A DNA stretch of 64,000 bases. Source: Massariosphaeria phaeospora. Taxonomy: Eukaryota; Ascomycota; Dothideomycetes; Pleosporales. Position 1 is the first letter of the stretch. The number at the start of each line of letters is the position of its first letter. The position numbers were made by a program, and so were the translations under genes. The notes under the pieces are model-generated. The model saw only the letters and a list, made by a program, of their open reading frames with translations. It made no database searches and was not told the DNA's origin. Shown piece by piece: positions 1-11,916 of the stretch. The stretch is from NCBI GenBank assembly GCA_011032825.1, contig JAADJZ010000002.1, forward strand, positions 1,612,001 through 1,676,000. The letters are read 5' to 3'.

Positions 1-2449
1 CTTGAGACGCGCGTCTACAGCTGCCACGTGTGCCGAATCCGATGCTCTACTTGTGCTGCTCTCGGGCCCGCTGCATTCTTCGAGGATAGGCTTGGCTCCC
101 TCAATGTCTACTCGTACTTCGGTTTCCTCTACCGCTGGTTCTATGTTTACACCAAGTATCAGCATGCAACGCTGAACAACGCGGTGCAGAGCAATCTGTG
201 TGTCTTGTAAGGCAAGTAGGTAGTTCCCTATCTCCCAGAGTGACTGTTGGGGGCCAATCTTCGCACTCTCCCGTGGGAGGCTGAACAGCAGCGCGCGTGT
301 CAGTTTAGTCGTCTTTTGTAACACATTAGATGCATTCCTTAGTCGTTTTTGGAATCCTCCAGAGACTTGCTGGTCGCCTTTCGTTACTCCGAGAGCGTTG
401 CAAGCTTCCTGGTACTCGGCGTCCGTATCCGCAGAAGCGACTCGAAGTTTTTGAAACATTCTTTTGGTCTTTCGCTTTAGTTCTTCTTGGTCGTTTGCAT
501 TACTGCGTGGCTTAGAAAGCGCCCTGACAGCCATTATGACGTTGTCTTCGTCTTGACTCAGTCGTGTTAAAAGAGGCTTGGTGGCTGGAATATCAACGCC
601 GAGGTGTTCATTGACCAATTCCGTGGCACGCCGGGCCTTTTGCACGCCAAGTATAATACCGTCTTTAAAAGCCGTAGAAACAGTCTCAGTGCCCTGTCCG
701 TGCATATCAGAGACTTGGACAGGGTCCATCCAGAAGTGTTTTGCAAATGTATCGCCCCCAGTCTGTAACCACTTTGTTAAACGATCAGTACTAGAGTCGA
801 GCCTCGGTTCGGGGAATTCCGAGTTGTTCAATCGAGTCGTCCGCTCGGGATGTTCTGTCTGCTCAAGAGGCTGGGCAGATCCGGTGTCATCTTTTAACTC
901 TCTTTCCTGGCGCCTCACATACTGATCGTTCAATATCTTTGCTTGAATCATTGGTTCAAGCTCAGGGATATGTTTCCAGGTGAAGTCGGTCTCAAGGCTT
1001 TGTCTTTCCCCAGGCCTGTGTCCAGTTTTACCGTTGCTACGCTTCTTGGCACCCATTCTTGCGCGAATCTCGTCTGCATTAAGAAAATCAATATCGTGTT
1101 TTGGAAGCTGGTTCAGGATCTCTGGTGTGGACTTCGGACGTCCTGAAGACAGGTTCAGGTTTGAGTCGGGATTAAATTCGATTGTCTCTTGAGGCATCGC
1201 GAGCCCAATATAGGACTTCGAGGAATCTTCCGAGGACATTTCAGCGCGAGGATGTGGAGGCTCTGAAGATGCTGTTGGGGACAGCTCAGGTTCAAAATTT
1301 AATTCAGTAGGGAGGAAAGGATCACCCGTCGCGCGGGGCACAGTGTTGTTCGTAACGTGGCTAGGGTCCGCTTGCATGCTCATTTTGGAGTGCGTCTGAA
1401 CGATATCATGCTTTTCATCCTCAGGTCTCTGAACGGAAGGAAGAGATGCTCGCCTGTCCAGAGCAGTCTGTCTCCAGCCATTGATGTTAACCTCTTTGCT
1501 AGACAATTGCGAAGAGTTAGCGAGGAACTCTTCGATGAAGGGCGTTTCTCGGGCGGGCGTCTCGTTCCTCGTCCCAGCATCTGCCACGCTCGATACGTCG
1601 ACAGAGTTCAGCTCCTCACTAGGATGAGGTTTTCGGGTTTCCGGAGATCGCTGTGTATCGTGCCCTGGCTCACCACCTGTTGGAAATGAGCTCTGTGTTG
1701 GTACTGAAGTCAAAGTCTGGGCTTGATCGAATGCACTTCTCCCTTCTGTTTTTGTGTAGACCTGCGGCCTTCGTGGATCGGATGGCGATATAACGGGAGA
1801 GGAGTAGTCAACACTTTCAAACCTGGAGGCTCTAGAAGGTGAAACCGGTAACGGTCGTTCGCGCGGCTGAGGTGGGTCATCACTAGATAGGTTGACCTTT
1901 TTCGGGTATGTCGGCCTAGGGCTGTCGGTGGCGGACAGATTTGCTTGTGGGGGCCTCGATGTAGATTGCTCCCCTTTACGTGAAAACACTACTCGGTGTT
2001 AGGTTCGTCTTGAGTCTGAATATACTCTGGCCTAGCTTACCATCCTTCTCTCCATTTACCCCCTCAGCTTTACCTCCAAGTTTCTCCAACCACTCATTCA
2101 ACTTCATGTCCTTAACCATCCACCTTGGAAAACTCTTGTACACCCACTCCCACTCCTTCAACCCCTTTCCTGCCAACATGTCATCGCTTGCTCCGAAGAG
2201 CGCCCTATACGGATCCTCCTGAAACTTCCTCTTCCATCGTCGATAATGCTGAACCTGCAGCCAATCTGAGTTCGACAAACCGGTCGGACGCTTTCCATCG
2301 TCTTCATCTTTGTATTGGGCCAGTGTAGGTTGGGACCGGGAGAAGCAACGCGTTCGAATGGCAGCTTCGTTGTCGCGGAGGGTTCGACGGGCATAGCGAT
2401 GGATGGGTGAGCGGCACCAGAGGGCAGGGTTGCGACGCCACCAGACCAT
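1..2449 (-). CDS. Large putative mitochondrial protein, conserved in fungi, 3' end outside window
   Basis: Two exons are visible on the minus strand: 2449..2041 and 1988 running off the left edge. The 52 bp intron (2040..1989) has a GTAAGC donor, a CTAAC branch site and a TAG acceptor, and the join restores one uninterrupted frame of about 660 codons to the edge. At least 799 residues are encoded. Residues 1-40 are rich in Arg and poor in acids (MVWWRRNPALWCRSPIHRYA...), as in a mitochondrial presequence. Residues 60-115 form a compact Trp-rich block (DWLQVQHYRRWKRKF, KEWEWVYKSFPRWMV). A long Ser/Pro-rich, probably disordered stretch follows, and then a more ordered, helical-looking part with many charged residues. 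I do not recognise a catalytic domain. The function is unknown and mitochondrial location is inferred from the N-terminus only. The C-terminus is not in the window. Confidence 0.8.
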
Positions 2450-3481
2450 GGTGACTAGCTTCTGATATAGATATGATGTTTGTAAGGTAGTAGGAGTGAG
2501 TGGTTTGAGGGAGGCCGATGCGATCCCTTGCTAGGGGAGGGAACAATCACATTCGGAGTCGAAGAGAGAAGTCTGAAGACGCGATGGGAGTTGTTGTAGA
2601 TGGCTTTATAAACTGATCGCTCATAGAATGGCACTCGAATGACTGCGCGATAGTGCTCGGTTGAGCCGTCGTCACGTCCGCGGACAGCGATCTCACCTCG
2701 AAGGCGGGCAGTAATTCAATGAGGTTACAAAGAAATCTGATGAACACTGAGCATTTCAGCAGATGCTAGACCGGCCGAGATGCAAGCAACGATGGGTGTC
2801 TAGATGTGAGAGATGTAACGATGGAGTTGACGTTCACGACTGCCGCCTGCTATCCCCGCTAAGGTCCGGCTCCCCTATCTGGTTCGCGGGGTATGGGCAG
2901 GATCCATATCAGCAGACACTACAGCCACATGATCGCGCATTCCCGCGGCGGGCAACATCGATTTTCCGGCTCTGCAAGATAATTTGTTGGTCTAGCGCAT
3001 TTCACTAATCTTCAGTCTATTCCCGCCCTTGTCGTGGTCGTAGTGGGATGCCGAGGTCGTGTCTTGTAGGTAGGTGTGACCCCGCCCCGCAATCCTATCG
3101 AACCGAATCTGGATCGGCCCCCCGCCGGTCAAATTAGTCGCCGACAATTTGTCGTCTTCCATGAAACCTATCCAATCCATCAGCCTTACCTACGGCATTA
3201 ACATCGACATAGTCGGTGTATCGGCAACACTGCCGAAACTCTGGAGCCTGTAGTAATTATCTGTGTCTAGTGTACGCCGCAAACGCCCCCGGTTGCGATA
3301 TCCCCATGTGTCTTCACGGAGTTATGTTTGTTCGTACAATCTTGCCTCCTATCCCCGCGTAAACCCGCCCGATCAAGGCGGTCCTGCTTCTCCACGCTGC
3401 TGCTATAAAGCCGATGGATGCATGCTTTCGGCTTTATTTTGATCAAGCCATCTCCTCTACTCTCCACCCGACAGCTTAACC
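2450..3481. other. Intergenic region, divergent promoters
   Basis: This stretch separates the divergent starts of the mitochondrial protein gene and the short-chain dehydrogenase. It should hold both promoters and 5' leaders. Only short non-conserved open frames are present. A short CT-rich stretch (about 3449-3470) lies just upstream of the dehydrogenase start, as is common in fungal promoters. No RNA gene or repeat was seen. Confidence 0.6.
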
Positions 3482-4352
3482 ATGGCAGACAAACCTATCA
3501 TCCTGATCACCGGCGGCAACGCAGGCATTGGCTATGAGACGGTCAAGGCCTTGTATGCCTCGCCAATGGCATCAACAATTCTGATGGGCAGTCGATCGCT
3601 CGAGAAAGCGAAAAGTGCGATTTCCACACTGCAATCCGAGATCCCAAACGCGAAGTCGGAGATCGTGCCGCTGCAGATTGACATCGAAGACGATGCCTCC
3701 ATCGACAGCGCGTACAAGGAGGTAGAATCGAAGTGGGGAAGAGTGGACAGTCTCATCAACAATGCTGGTACGTATGCTTTACTACTTCCACCCGTCTGTC
3801 TCCAGAAGACTCACCGAAGCCACAGGAGGCTCTTTTGATCCAGTCATGCTGCAAAAGCCCGGCGCAGCAGGCATCCGCGAGGCCTTTGACCACTCCTACT
3901 CCCTCAACGTCACCTCCACCCACGTCATGACGCACACCTTCGCACCGCTCCTCCTCAAATCCTCAGAGCCACGTCTCCTCTTCGTGACCTCGGGCCTCTC
4001 CTCGCTCGAGACATGCGCCGAAGGTCGCAACCCATCCTTCGCCCAGCCGATACCTGCGGGGTGGCCAAAGCCACCGGCTATGAGCGCGGTTGCATACAGA
4101 AGCAGCAAGACGGGGCTGAACATGCTGGTACTGGACTGGGTGAGGGTCTTGAAAGTCGACGGGGTGAAGGTGTTCAACATCAGCCCGGGATTCCTTGCGA
4201 CCAACTTGGGTGGCATGGGGGCGGAAGCGCTGAAGAAATTTGGTGCTGGCGACCCTTCGATTGGCGGGACGTTCCTACGGGATGTAGTCGAGGGCAAGAG
4301 GGACGAGGATGCCGGGAAGGTTATCGGGAAGGATGGGATACAGCCGTGGTGA
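3482..4352 (+). CDS. Short-chain dehydrogenase/reductase (SDR family)
   Basis: Exons 3482..3767 and 3826..4352; the 58 bp intron (GTACGT...CTCAC...CAG) interrupts the Gly codon of the NNAG motif. The product is 270 residues. The N-terminal Rossmann motif TGGNAGIG (residues 10-17) binds NAD(P)H. NNAG is at 93-96, a catalytic-type Asn at 123, Ser near 151 (VTSG), and the active-site pair Y186/K190 in YRSSK. The PG of SPGFLATN follows at the expected spacing for a classical SDR. The substrate cannot be read from sequence. The family reduces or oxidises small carbonyl and hydroxyl compounds in the cytosol; no targeting signal is seen. The ATG follows 'accATGG', a good start context. The gene stands alone and is not in an obvious biosynthetic cluster. 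Confidence 0.9.
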
Positions 4353-4943
4353 TTGCGACAACCGTAGGTAGTGGGTGGCTTAAGACACTTGGAATTAACT
4401 TTCTCAGTATCAAGGGGTCTCTTTGCTGTGTACTTTGACTATAAAATAGTATTGTTACATGGTCATACGTCAGTTGGAACTAATTTTCTTAATATCAAGT
4501 GATGTCAGTTCCTCATGAACATCAGTGTGGTAAAGAGTTGCAGTCGCTACAATTCCGACAGTTTACTTGCCACGCGGTTTTCATTAGTGATCTGAGCCTG
4601 GCTTAAGCATGGAACTAGTACGTTACTGTTAAAAGCTACGTTTGAATCTGTACTTAGTGTTGCGCATTTCCCTCGTGGTAGTCCAGTGTTGTATACGGAG
4701 AAACCCTATAAGCCTGAGCCAAAATTAATTGCTCTATAACTAACTCTAACTCAAATTGAAGCAACTGTTGTAGCGTCTTCAATCACAAGCAACCAGCGTG
4801 CGTGACACTTAGCAAACAAAAGTTTAAAAAGAATAAGTAGCACATGATGTGTCACCAGCCCTCCAAACCCCCAAATAACCCTCAGCGCACACCTCTACTA
4901 CATCTCTCTCCAGGACCCATTCATCAGCAAAAAGAAAGTCTTT
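4353..4943. other. AT-rich intergenic stretch with a degenerate 86 bp-spaced repeat
   Basis: No gene is visible. The sequence is more AT-rich than its surroundings. A 30-base segment at about 4386 recurs at about 4472 with roughly 24 of 30 matches, and several of the differences are C/T or G/A transitions. This may be the remains of a small mobile or repeated element. Confidence 0.4.
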
Positions 4944-5035
4944 TCCGACACCGGGAATCGAACCCGGGCCTTGCCGGCACTGTAGAGTATACTCTCGATG
5001 AGAGCGGCAAATCCTAGCCACTAGACCATATCGGA
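4944..5035 (-). tRNA. tRNA-Glu (anticodon CTC) with a 21-nt intron
   Basis: Read on the minus strand, the acceptor stem TCCGATA pairs with TGTCGGA. The D arm is GTCTAGTGGCTAGGAT, matching eukaryotic tRNA-Glu. The anticodon stem TGCCG/CGGCA encloses the loop start CTCTCA, giving anticodon CTC. The T arm is CCGGG-TTCGATT-CCCGG. The anticodon loop is interrupted after position 37 by about 21 bases, the canonical place for a nuclear tRNA intron. Total length is 92, or 71 after splicing. A T run just downstream on this strand (A-rich at 4929-4937 on the plus strand) can serve as Pol III terminator. Confidence 0.93.
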
Positions 5036-5774
5036 TGTTGTTTGATGAAGATTTGGCCGCGGATTAAATATATATAGTATCTTAAAATGAGAGGCAATGA
5101 GCGCGTGTGCGTTTACGAGCTAGCAATGAGTGATTTTTTGTAATATTTACCAGGAGGGGCTTCTGTGTGGGTAAAGTGGGGGCATTGTTTATTTTACCTT
5201 GCCGAAGCGAAGTGGGGGAAGCCGCTTCCTCTTGAGTGATTTATTGCCGAACATCAAGCAAACCCACTGCCGGTGAGACATCTGAACACGCATGGGGTAT
5301 AGTGAGGAGCGGCCGGGCTCCTGTTACTACTACACTGCAGATCGCGTGGGGATATCACGAAAAGGTGATTGAATACTTCACTTACAATGAGGATTATGTG
5401 TAGAAGGATGGTTGTATTTTCTTACAGCTTGCTTCGCACTGTAGACCCCTGGGTGCTTGCTTTGCTCGGGACCCCGCCAGGATCTCCTAGCATCGTGAGT
5501 ATCTCCTTATAAGTGACTATGGCTTTATCAACGGGTCCAAGCCATAGAAACTTCAAGCATGTATTTCAAAAATCACGAGACTGGTCGTTGTGCAGCATCG
5601 ACAGCGATTTCGTTTTAAAAAGTCCGCATGAAACGACAGAAGATAGGATGTAGTTTATCTTTAACGAAGACCGCTTATATCTACACTGTCTCACGAGGTG
5701 CGTTGAAAGCACAAATAGCACGACAAGTCCAGAGCTTGATTGTCATACTTGGATATGTTAATGTATAACTGAAT
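5036..5774. other. Intergenic region
   Basis: This lies between the 5' side of tRNA-Glu and the 3' end of VPS36. It will include the VPS36 3' UTR. No coding frame, RNA gene or clear repeat was recognised. Confidence 0.5.
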
Positions 5775-7679
5775 CTAATCAGACACCGGAGGCAACTTGA
5801 CAAGCCAGTTCTCCCAGAACCTCAACCCATCGAACCCCTGCTCTCGACAAAGCGCACCACTTTCCTCTGCCATTTCCAGCTCCTCCGTAGCGACTCCGAC
5901 GCTCCAACCGAATGTTTCCGCCGTCTCCTGCGCGGTGACTCCCCTTCCATACATTCGCCAATCCCACGACACGTCCGTCGCTGGAGGCAGACTGTGGAGT
6001 TCCTTGAGCCAGGCTAACAGACTAGCAATCGTCTTCTCGTCAGTCCGATCGCGGCCCTGCACTACAAGCAGTCCGCTCCTGAACTGTCGCAATCGAACGG
6101 GGAGCTTGAGCTTGTCCCACATGCCTGCAGCTTTCTCGAAGTCGCTCGGGCTGACCAGTTCCACCCCGCCCCTGGATCGATTGAAGACTGCCCACAAATC
6201 TACGAGAGTTACGATGCCTCCTTCTCTCTTCAACACGCCTCGCGTATCGTCGGTAAGCCATTCCGCTAGATTCCTAGACAGCTCAGAGACATATAGCGAC
6301 TCCGAGCCTGACCCAAGCATATCCTTCGTTGTCACAAGGCCAAGTGCGGAAGCAGATTGGGAAGCAATGGTACTTGCTTCGGAATTCCCATTCGTACCTA
6401 GATTAGCTTGAGAGGCAAACTGCTCAGCTAGTGCAATGATTTCTTTGGCAGACGTCATGAGAGCCTCGAGGTCCTCAAACGCGCTTCCGATCATGACCTC
6501 GTTGTTCTTCCGTTGCTCTAACCCTCGTCGTTCAAGACCAGCTATGCCTACAACCTTGTTACGTTCGACTTCGGATGATGACTTCGGTGTCGTGGTGTAT
6601 CCATCATCGAAGATACTTGACGATTGGCGGGGTTTTGGGATAGGTGGCGCACTTTGAAGTAGCCACTTTCTCTGCACAAGCGCATTCTTCAGGCGTTCGT
6701 AGAAAATCTTCTCTCCACCACCACGAAAAGAGAACTTGATACATTCAATGCCCTCCTCCTGCAAAGGGGAAGTGGTGAGCGAGGGTCCGGGCGACTCGGC
6801 TCTCCCAATAGTTTTCGCCGATTCCAGTCTTTTATCGGGCAATGATAGTAATGATGCCCCACATATTTCGCAACTCGTCAAAGATGGATGATTTTGGAAA
6901 GTGCACCTAGGACATGAAAAGGAACCTGTGCCAGTGGAGCTGACTTGTCCACCTCCAGCGCTTGCTGTTATCGTTGCATGGTTATCATCTTTGGGAGGCA
7001 AACTTGGTGTGGGTCTGTTCGTCATAGCCGAGATCGCTGCCTTTACCACATGTACCAACGGCGGTTTTATTCCACAGGCTAGACATGGCGGCAACGGGGT
7101 ACGAGCGTTCGCGGTCGCGGGATCAAAATTCGAGGGGACCGGATTTGAAAAGGAGCATATCGGACAGACCCAGGTCGCGCTCTGGGGGACTGCTGGCGCT
7201 GGACTACCACCTCTATCAGGACTGCTCGACGCTGGTGATTGCGCAGTACCGTGCGCTCCCGGAAATCCGCGAGTGAGCTGCTTCGAGGGCTTTGGGTAGA
7301 GTGTTATTTTGGGAGATGACTTGAGAAATCCCGCCTTCATGATTGTTAGTAATCTTCTTGGTGGACCGGGGTCAGACGTACGAAGGGTACATAGCATTCA
7401 TGTCGCTCAACATCCTTCAAGTTGATAGCCACGGAGTACTTGCGCGGCTCGTCATGGTCCACATAGCAGGCCCGGTGAGAGGTCAGATAAGCCTGGCCGT
7501 TCTGGAAGTTCGGGAGTTTGAATTTCCTGGGGAGCGGGGTTAGCAGCGTGAAGCAAGGCAAGCAGCAATGCCGCCTACCCCTCGTACAAGCCCACGGCGT
7601 CCTGCACAAAAAGTAGCGTCTCCTCTGGCAGCAGCGACGGGCGCAGTGCCGTGGTAAGATCGAGCTGACGCAGAAACAT
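5775..7679 (-). CDS. VPS36: ESCRT-II subunit VPS36
   Basis: Exons 7679..7579, 7526..7391 and 7334..5775 on the minus strand; introns of 52 and 56 bp (the second has an ACTAAC branch site). The product is 598 residues. The first two exons give the start of the GLUE/PH-like lipid- and ubiquitin-binding domain (MFLRQLDLTTALRPSLLPEE, then YLTSHRACYVDHDEPRK), and exon 3 continues it with AGFLKSSPKITLY. Two zinc-finger-like modules are inserted: CPIC...CLAC at about 135-168 and CPRC...CEIC at about 205-228, like the NZF fingers of yeast Vps36. The C-terminal third is the EAP30 winged-helix region, ending FWENWLVKLPP. With VPS22 and VPS25 it forms the ESCRT-II complex that sorts ubiquitinated cargo into endosomal vesicles. 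The second donor (GTACCC) is weak; a GTACGT donor nine bases downstream is an alternative. Confidence 0.92.
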
Positions 7680-8050
7680 CCAGCAGAGTCATGAGCGGAG
7701 GCAGTCAAGGCCGGCTGCGGCTGCGACTGCGACGGAGGGTGAAGCAGACATCGGCGGGCACACATTCACCACGGGCCACGGCTAGCTGAGCGGTCGGCCA
7801 TCGTCATTAGACCAGACCCAATACCGACTAGCGCGTCGGTAAGCGCTTGGCACGCGACGCTCGGGCACCACGCTTCAACTTCAGACTCCAGCTGTCGCCC
7901 GCCCTGCCGCCTCCCTCACCGCGACCACCCTCCACAACACATCCCATCGCCAACCCCTCGTTCGGCGTCGACGACTCGTTCGCACGAACCACTCCCTGTA
8001 AGCTATCACCGTAAAAAGTCCCGCCTTGTTGTGCGCCAGTTCACCTCGTC
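7680..8050. promoter_or_regulatory. Shared divergent promoter of VPS36 and THP3
   Basis: Only 371 bp separate the two ATGs, so both genes must be driven from this GC-rich interval. No TATA box is obvious. Confidence 0.6.
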
Positions 8051-9670
8051 ATGACTCTGCCGACCACCGTAGCAATGAGCCGGGCCATGCAGCAACCCGC
8101 CTACACCGCAGTGACTCCGCGAACGACCCTCATGAGGCCAGCCGCTGCTCCTGCCGTACGTCTCCCCAAACCATTCAGGTTGATGTTCTCTGTTCTGCGC
8201 GTTGACCCTGGCTAGCACAATGCCGCCGCTCCTGCTGCGAAGCCGACAAAGGTTGTGTGGTCGGATCCTGTCCGCGACTATGTCGGGCGTGCATTCGACC
8301 CGGAGTTTGCCATTGAGGGCATCTCCCACCAGGACACACAGGAGAAGTTGAAGTCGGTCATAGGTTACTACGCCTCGATGGCGATGCAGGACGAGATCGA
8401 CTGGGCAACCTATCCGCTTCCGCAGCAGATCATTGCGCAGGAGCGAAACGCCGCTCAAGCTTCTTCGCCTTCTCTGGACGGGTTCTCCAGCCTTCATCAG
8501 CCGAACGGATTCACTAACCCTGCATCTGCTTCAAAGAAACGCAAGTCAACGGACGTGGCTGGATTCCAGGACCATGCAGCCCACGCTCCCATCCCCCCAT
8601 GGAGACACACTAATTTGCAGGATCGCGTTACACTGGCTACTAAACACAACGACAAACGCCAGAAGAAACATCTTGGGGAGACCGTAAGTAAGTTGGAAGA
8701 GCTTGAGTTGGAGAAGCGTAAACAGCGCTTCCAGCTCGAAACCGTCGATCGCACGACTCCTCCTCCCGATGACGACTCCCACTCCGATATGCTCAGTGGA
8801 CCGATCGTTGGAACAAACCAGAAGCTTGAAAAGAGTTTCTTCCGCCTCACCGCGCCTCCCGACCCAGCGACCGTTCGTCCTCAAGACGTGCTCGAGAGGA
8901 CGTTGGCCCATCTTACGAAGAAGTGGAAGGCAGAAAAAAATTACAATCATATCTGCATGCAGTTCAAGTCTCTGCGCCAAGATCTCACAGTCCAGCACAT
9001 CAAGAATGCCTTCACTGTAAGAGTGTACGAGAGGCACGCCCGGATTGCACTGGAGAAGGGCGACTTGGGTGAGTATAACCAGTGCCAGACGCAGTTGAAG
9101 GAGCTCTATGAGCAAAACTTGGGAGGCAATCCGGTAGAATTCACGGCGTACCGCATACTCTACTTCGTGTACACCTGTAACAAGACCGACATGAACGACT
9201 TGTTGGCAGAATTAACCCCAACTGACAAGTCCCAAGAGTGGATCAAGCATGCCCTCGCTGTGCGATCTGCATTAACTCTTGGCAATTACCATAAGTTTTT
9301 CAAGCTCTATCTTGTCGCGAAGAATATGGGCGGCTACTTGATGGACATGTTCATCGAGCGCGAGCGTCTCTATGCTCTCGCTAACTTTAGCCATGCGTAC
9401 GTCACTTGCCCGAAACCCTACAGCAGACATCCGCTAACCGCTGGCAGATATATGAGCGTCGCACTTCGCTTCCTCACGGATGAGCTCGCCTTTGAATCCG
9501 ATGACGCTTGTCGTGAATTTCTCGAATCCCACGGCGTTGCTCAGTACATTGTTGAAGACAGCGTCGACGATCAACTCGAACTCCGTGTCAAAGTAAAAGA
9601 AGCTCGCCGTGTGTTCGAACAACTTCGCGCTGCAGCCTTCAGCATAGTAGACATCAAAGGTCAGATCTAA
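8051..9670 (+). CDS. THP3: SAC3/GANP-family protein, THP3/LENG8 type
   Basis: Exons 8051..8155, 8216..9396 and 9448..9670; introns of 60 and 51 bp. The second intron keeps the frame, so it would look like coding sequence if not spliced out; GTACGT, CTAAC and CAG mark it. The product is 502 residues. The N-terminal half is low-complexity, with a KKRKS basic cluster (about 125) and a basic coiled stretch KLEELELEKRKQRF. From about residue 245 it matches the SAC3/GANP/Nin1-type helical domain: RPQDVLERTLAHL, ICMQFKSLRQDLTVQHI, RHARIALEKGDLGEYNQCQ, FTAYRILYF and ALTLGNYHKFFKLY. In yeast Thp3 pairs with Csn12 and acts in transcription elongation and splicing in the nucleus. The name is given by similarity in domain order and length; another member of the SAC3 family is less likely. 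Confidence 0.88.
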
Positions 9671-11626
9671 ACTGACACGGCAATAACGATACGCGGCCTC
9701 GTTTCCTAGCAGTCCTAACCTACATTGGCCCTTTGCCCATTTTCTCCAAAATCCATTCTGCGACACCTTTCCTACCTCATTACCAGTCTCGACGCAACAG
9801 AAGCAAGTCCAGTCATCTTTTTCCCGGAACAATTGCTTCGTTTCTTCCCCCGGAACTACTCGGAACGCGAGGTCCCGCTTAATGCAATGATGCGCGGGAA
9901 CTTCTAGTTCACAATCTTCACACGTTAAACGTCTCGAAACCATCTTCTCGGCCATGTTCCACGTTCCAGTGGCACTACTTTGTCTCTTTTGGTATCTGGT
10001 CTAGTAGTCCGGTATTACTAGCAAGAGTCGGTTGTCAAAAAGCAGAATGTGGCCGAGAGCATGGGGTGTAGGCAAAAGTCATGATTGAGATGACAGTTTC
10101 GACGCATGGACTTGGCCCCTTCTTTGTCTCACTGCGCCAAGCATGGCCGGCTATGAAATGTCCGATACCACACGTGGGAGTACGGGGTCCGACGCTGGAA
10201 CTCACTTCATTCTTACTCACATCACCATTTAGGCAAGTATATCTCCATGAGTTTCTACTGGGTATCATATCACCTCTCGATCTGCGCGTACCGAACGATG
10301 TTGCGATGGCAATGGTCCATTTCTTGCGAATTTTGTAAAGTGGCGTCAACGGAAATGGGCGTTTATGTGGCATTTTGATTGTCGGTTCACGTGGGCTCGT
10401 TTTGTTTGTGGTTCGGCGACGGCGGTGCACAGTGGCCAATGGAGTTGGAAAGGTGGGATCTGTCGGTATGATTCGCTCACAGCTGGCGATACTGCTAGCC
10501 AAAGAGTTATTTTCAACGGCGCTTTCTGCCGCTTCACGCTCTAAGCACTAGAGGCGCAGGCTGCTCGCAAGTCTACACAATGGATTGGTCTACAACTATC
10601 AGTGATCTGAGTTTGGTGTGCCCCGGCCGCGTGTGGTGAATGCGACTATAATAGAGAGTATGGTGGTGAGCTGACCGAACGCCTTATGGGGGCGTACGGA
10701 GTAAGAAAAGATGCGCCGGACAAGCAACCCCAGCGGAGGCCGCAGACGTCGGCGGATCCGGACTGCGCTGCCCTGAGGCAGCTGGGTAAATGTGAAGATG
10801 AGGGACATAATGTGAGTTCGAGGGACAGGGAAGTTAGACGCCGCGCAGTGTGGCATGCTTCGGCGTGGGCCAAGCGCAACCGGCTACCTATACAATTACC
10901 CAGATCGGGACGCGCCATTGGCTGCGAGGGCATAATTCGCGCGGCGCACATGTGCAGAGGGGCTCGCCGAGGGTGCGCCTGCGCCGTCTCGACTCTCGCG
11001 GACGGCGGCAGAGCTACGGACCTGCATTGGGCCTCCACGCGGCCGCCGTTGGGCCCTGGGGGGCTGTTGGCTCGATATTGCAAATATCCGCAGCCCTCCT
11101 CATCACGTCTGCAGTGCCCATTGTCTGTCCCAGGACCACACCGAGGTCGCCGTCACCCGTCACCACGCACGGCTGCAAAGTGCAGCGACAAAGACCAGTT
11201 CGCGCATCGCATTCGTCGCCACGCAGGGCACCTGGCGGCGAACAAGGCCCAGCGGCACAGCTCTAGGGCGTACCAGTGGCCCGAACGGTGGACCGGCGCC
11301 TTGCATTTCTTGCTCCCTTGACAGCTTTCACGCCCACGGTTCTGCTGGTCGAAGATAGCTTCCTCAGCACTGCGACACCAGCGCGTCGGCCGTAGTCGGA
11401 CCTGCTCACTGAGACTGTCACTTCGGATCTGCGCGAGCCTTCAGAAGTTCAGGCGCCTCATTTCCACCCAGTCCTGCAGCGGCCCAAGCACCACCCGTCA
11501 AATCCTGGTTGCCGCACGCAATCAAACTGGCCGTCCTCTTTTCACCACCACGTCCAGCTGGTTCCCACCGCCGCGCGCCGATCATCCACAACCCGCCGGT
11601 CGCGAACGTCGCATTCACTCGCAGCT
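9671..11626. other. Long intergenic region upstream of BEM1
   Basis: About 2 kb of GC-rich sequence. It contains the THP3 3' UTR and probably a long BEM1 promoter/leader. The open frames here (10035..10502 minus, 10686..11321 plus) lack recognisable domains and I do not accept them as genes. No RNA gene was seen. Confidence 0.5.
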
Positions 11627-11883
11627 ATGAAGGTAGGTCGGCCGCGTTTTGCCACCCGCCGCCGCCATAAGCGTCCCAAGGTCGCTGTCGAGTCACGCTA
11701 ACGTCGTTCGCAGTTCCGCAGGTCCATGAAGAGCGAGAAGGACAGGGACAGCCGGCCACACCACATCTCCATCCCCCCCAAAGACGCGATCGCAATCGTG
11801 CCCCCCAAAAAGGTGAGTCGCGCACCGCCGCTGCCATGATGCCACCATGCCCGCCTACCCCGCCGCGCCGCCTGCAGTCGCGG

Positions 11884-11916
<33 letters not shown>

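Noticed and set aside
1976..2449. Reading 1976-2449 as a complete 157-residue gene
   Set aside because: The last residues come from intron sequence. The GTAAGC...CTAAC...TAG signals join it to the long downstream exon.
9434..9955. 173-codon minus-strand frame overlapping the 3' end of THP3
   Set aside because: Half of it is exactly antisense to a conserved THP3 exon and intron, and the rest lies in the 3' UTR. The peptide has no domain, so it is best read as a shadow.
10035..10502. 155-codon minus-strand frame in the BEM1 upstream region
   Set aside because: No domain, no plausible splice partners, mixed basic composition. It could be a short orphan gene, but nothing in the sequence supports that.
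10686..11321. 211-codon plus-strand frame
   Set aside because: GC-rich region with long frames on both strands at once. Arg/Ala/Pro bias and no structured segment indicate a chance frame.
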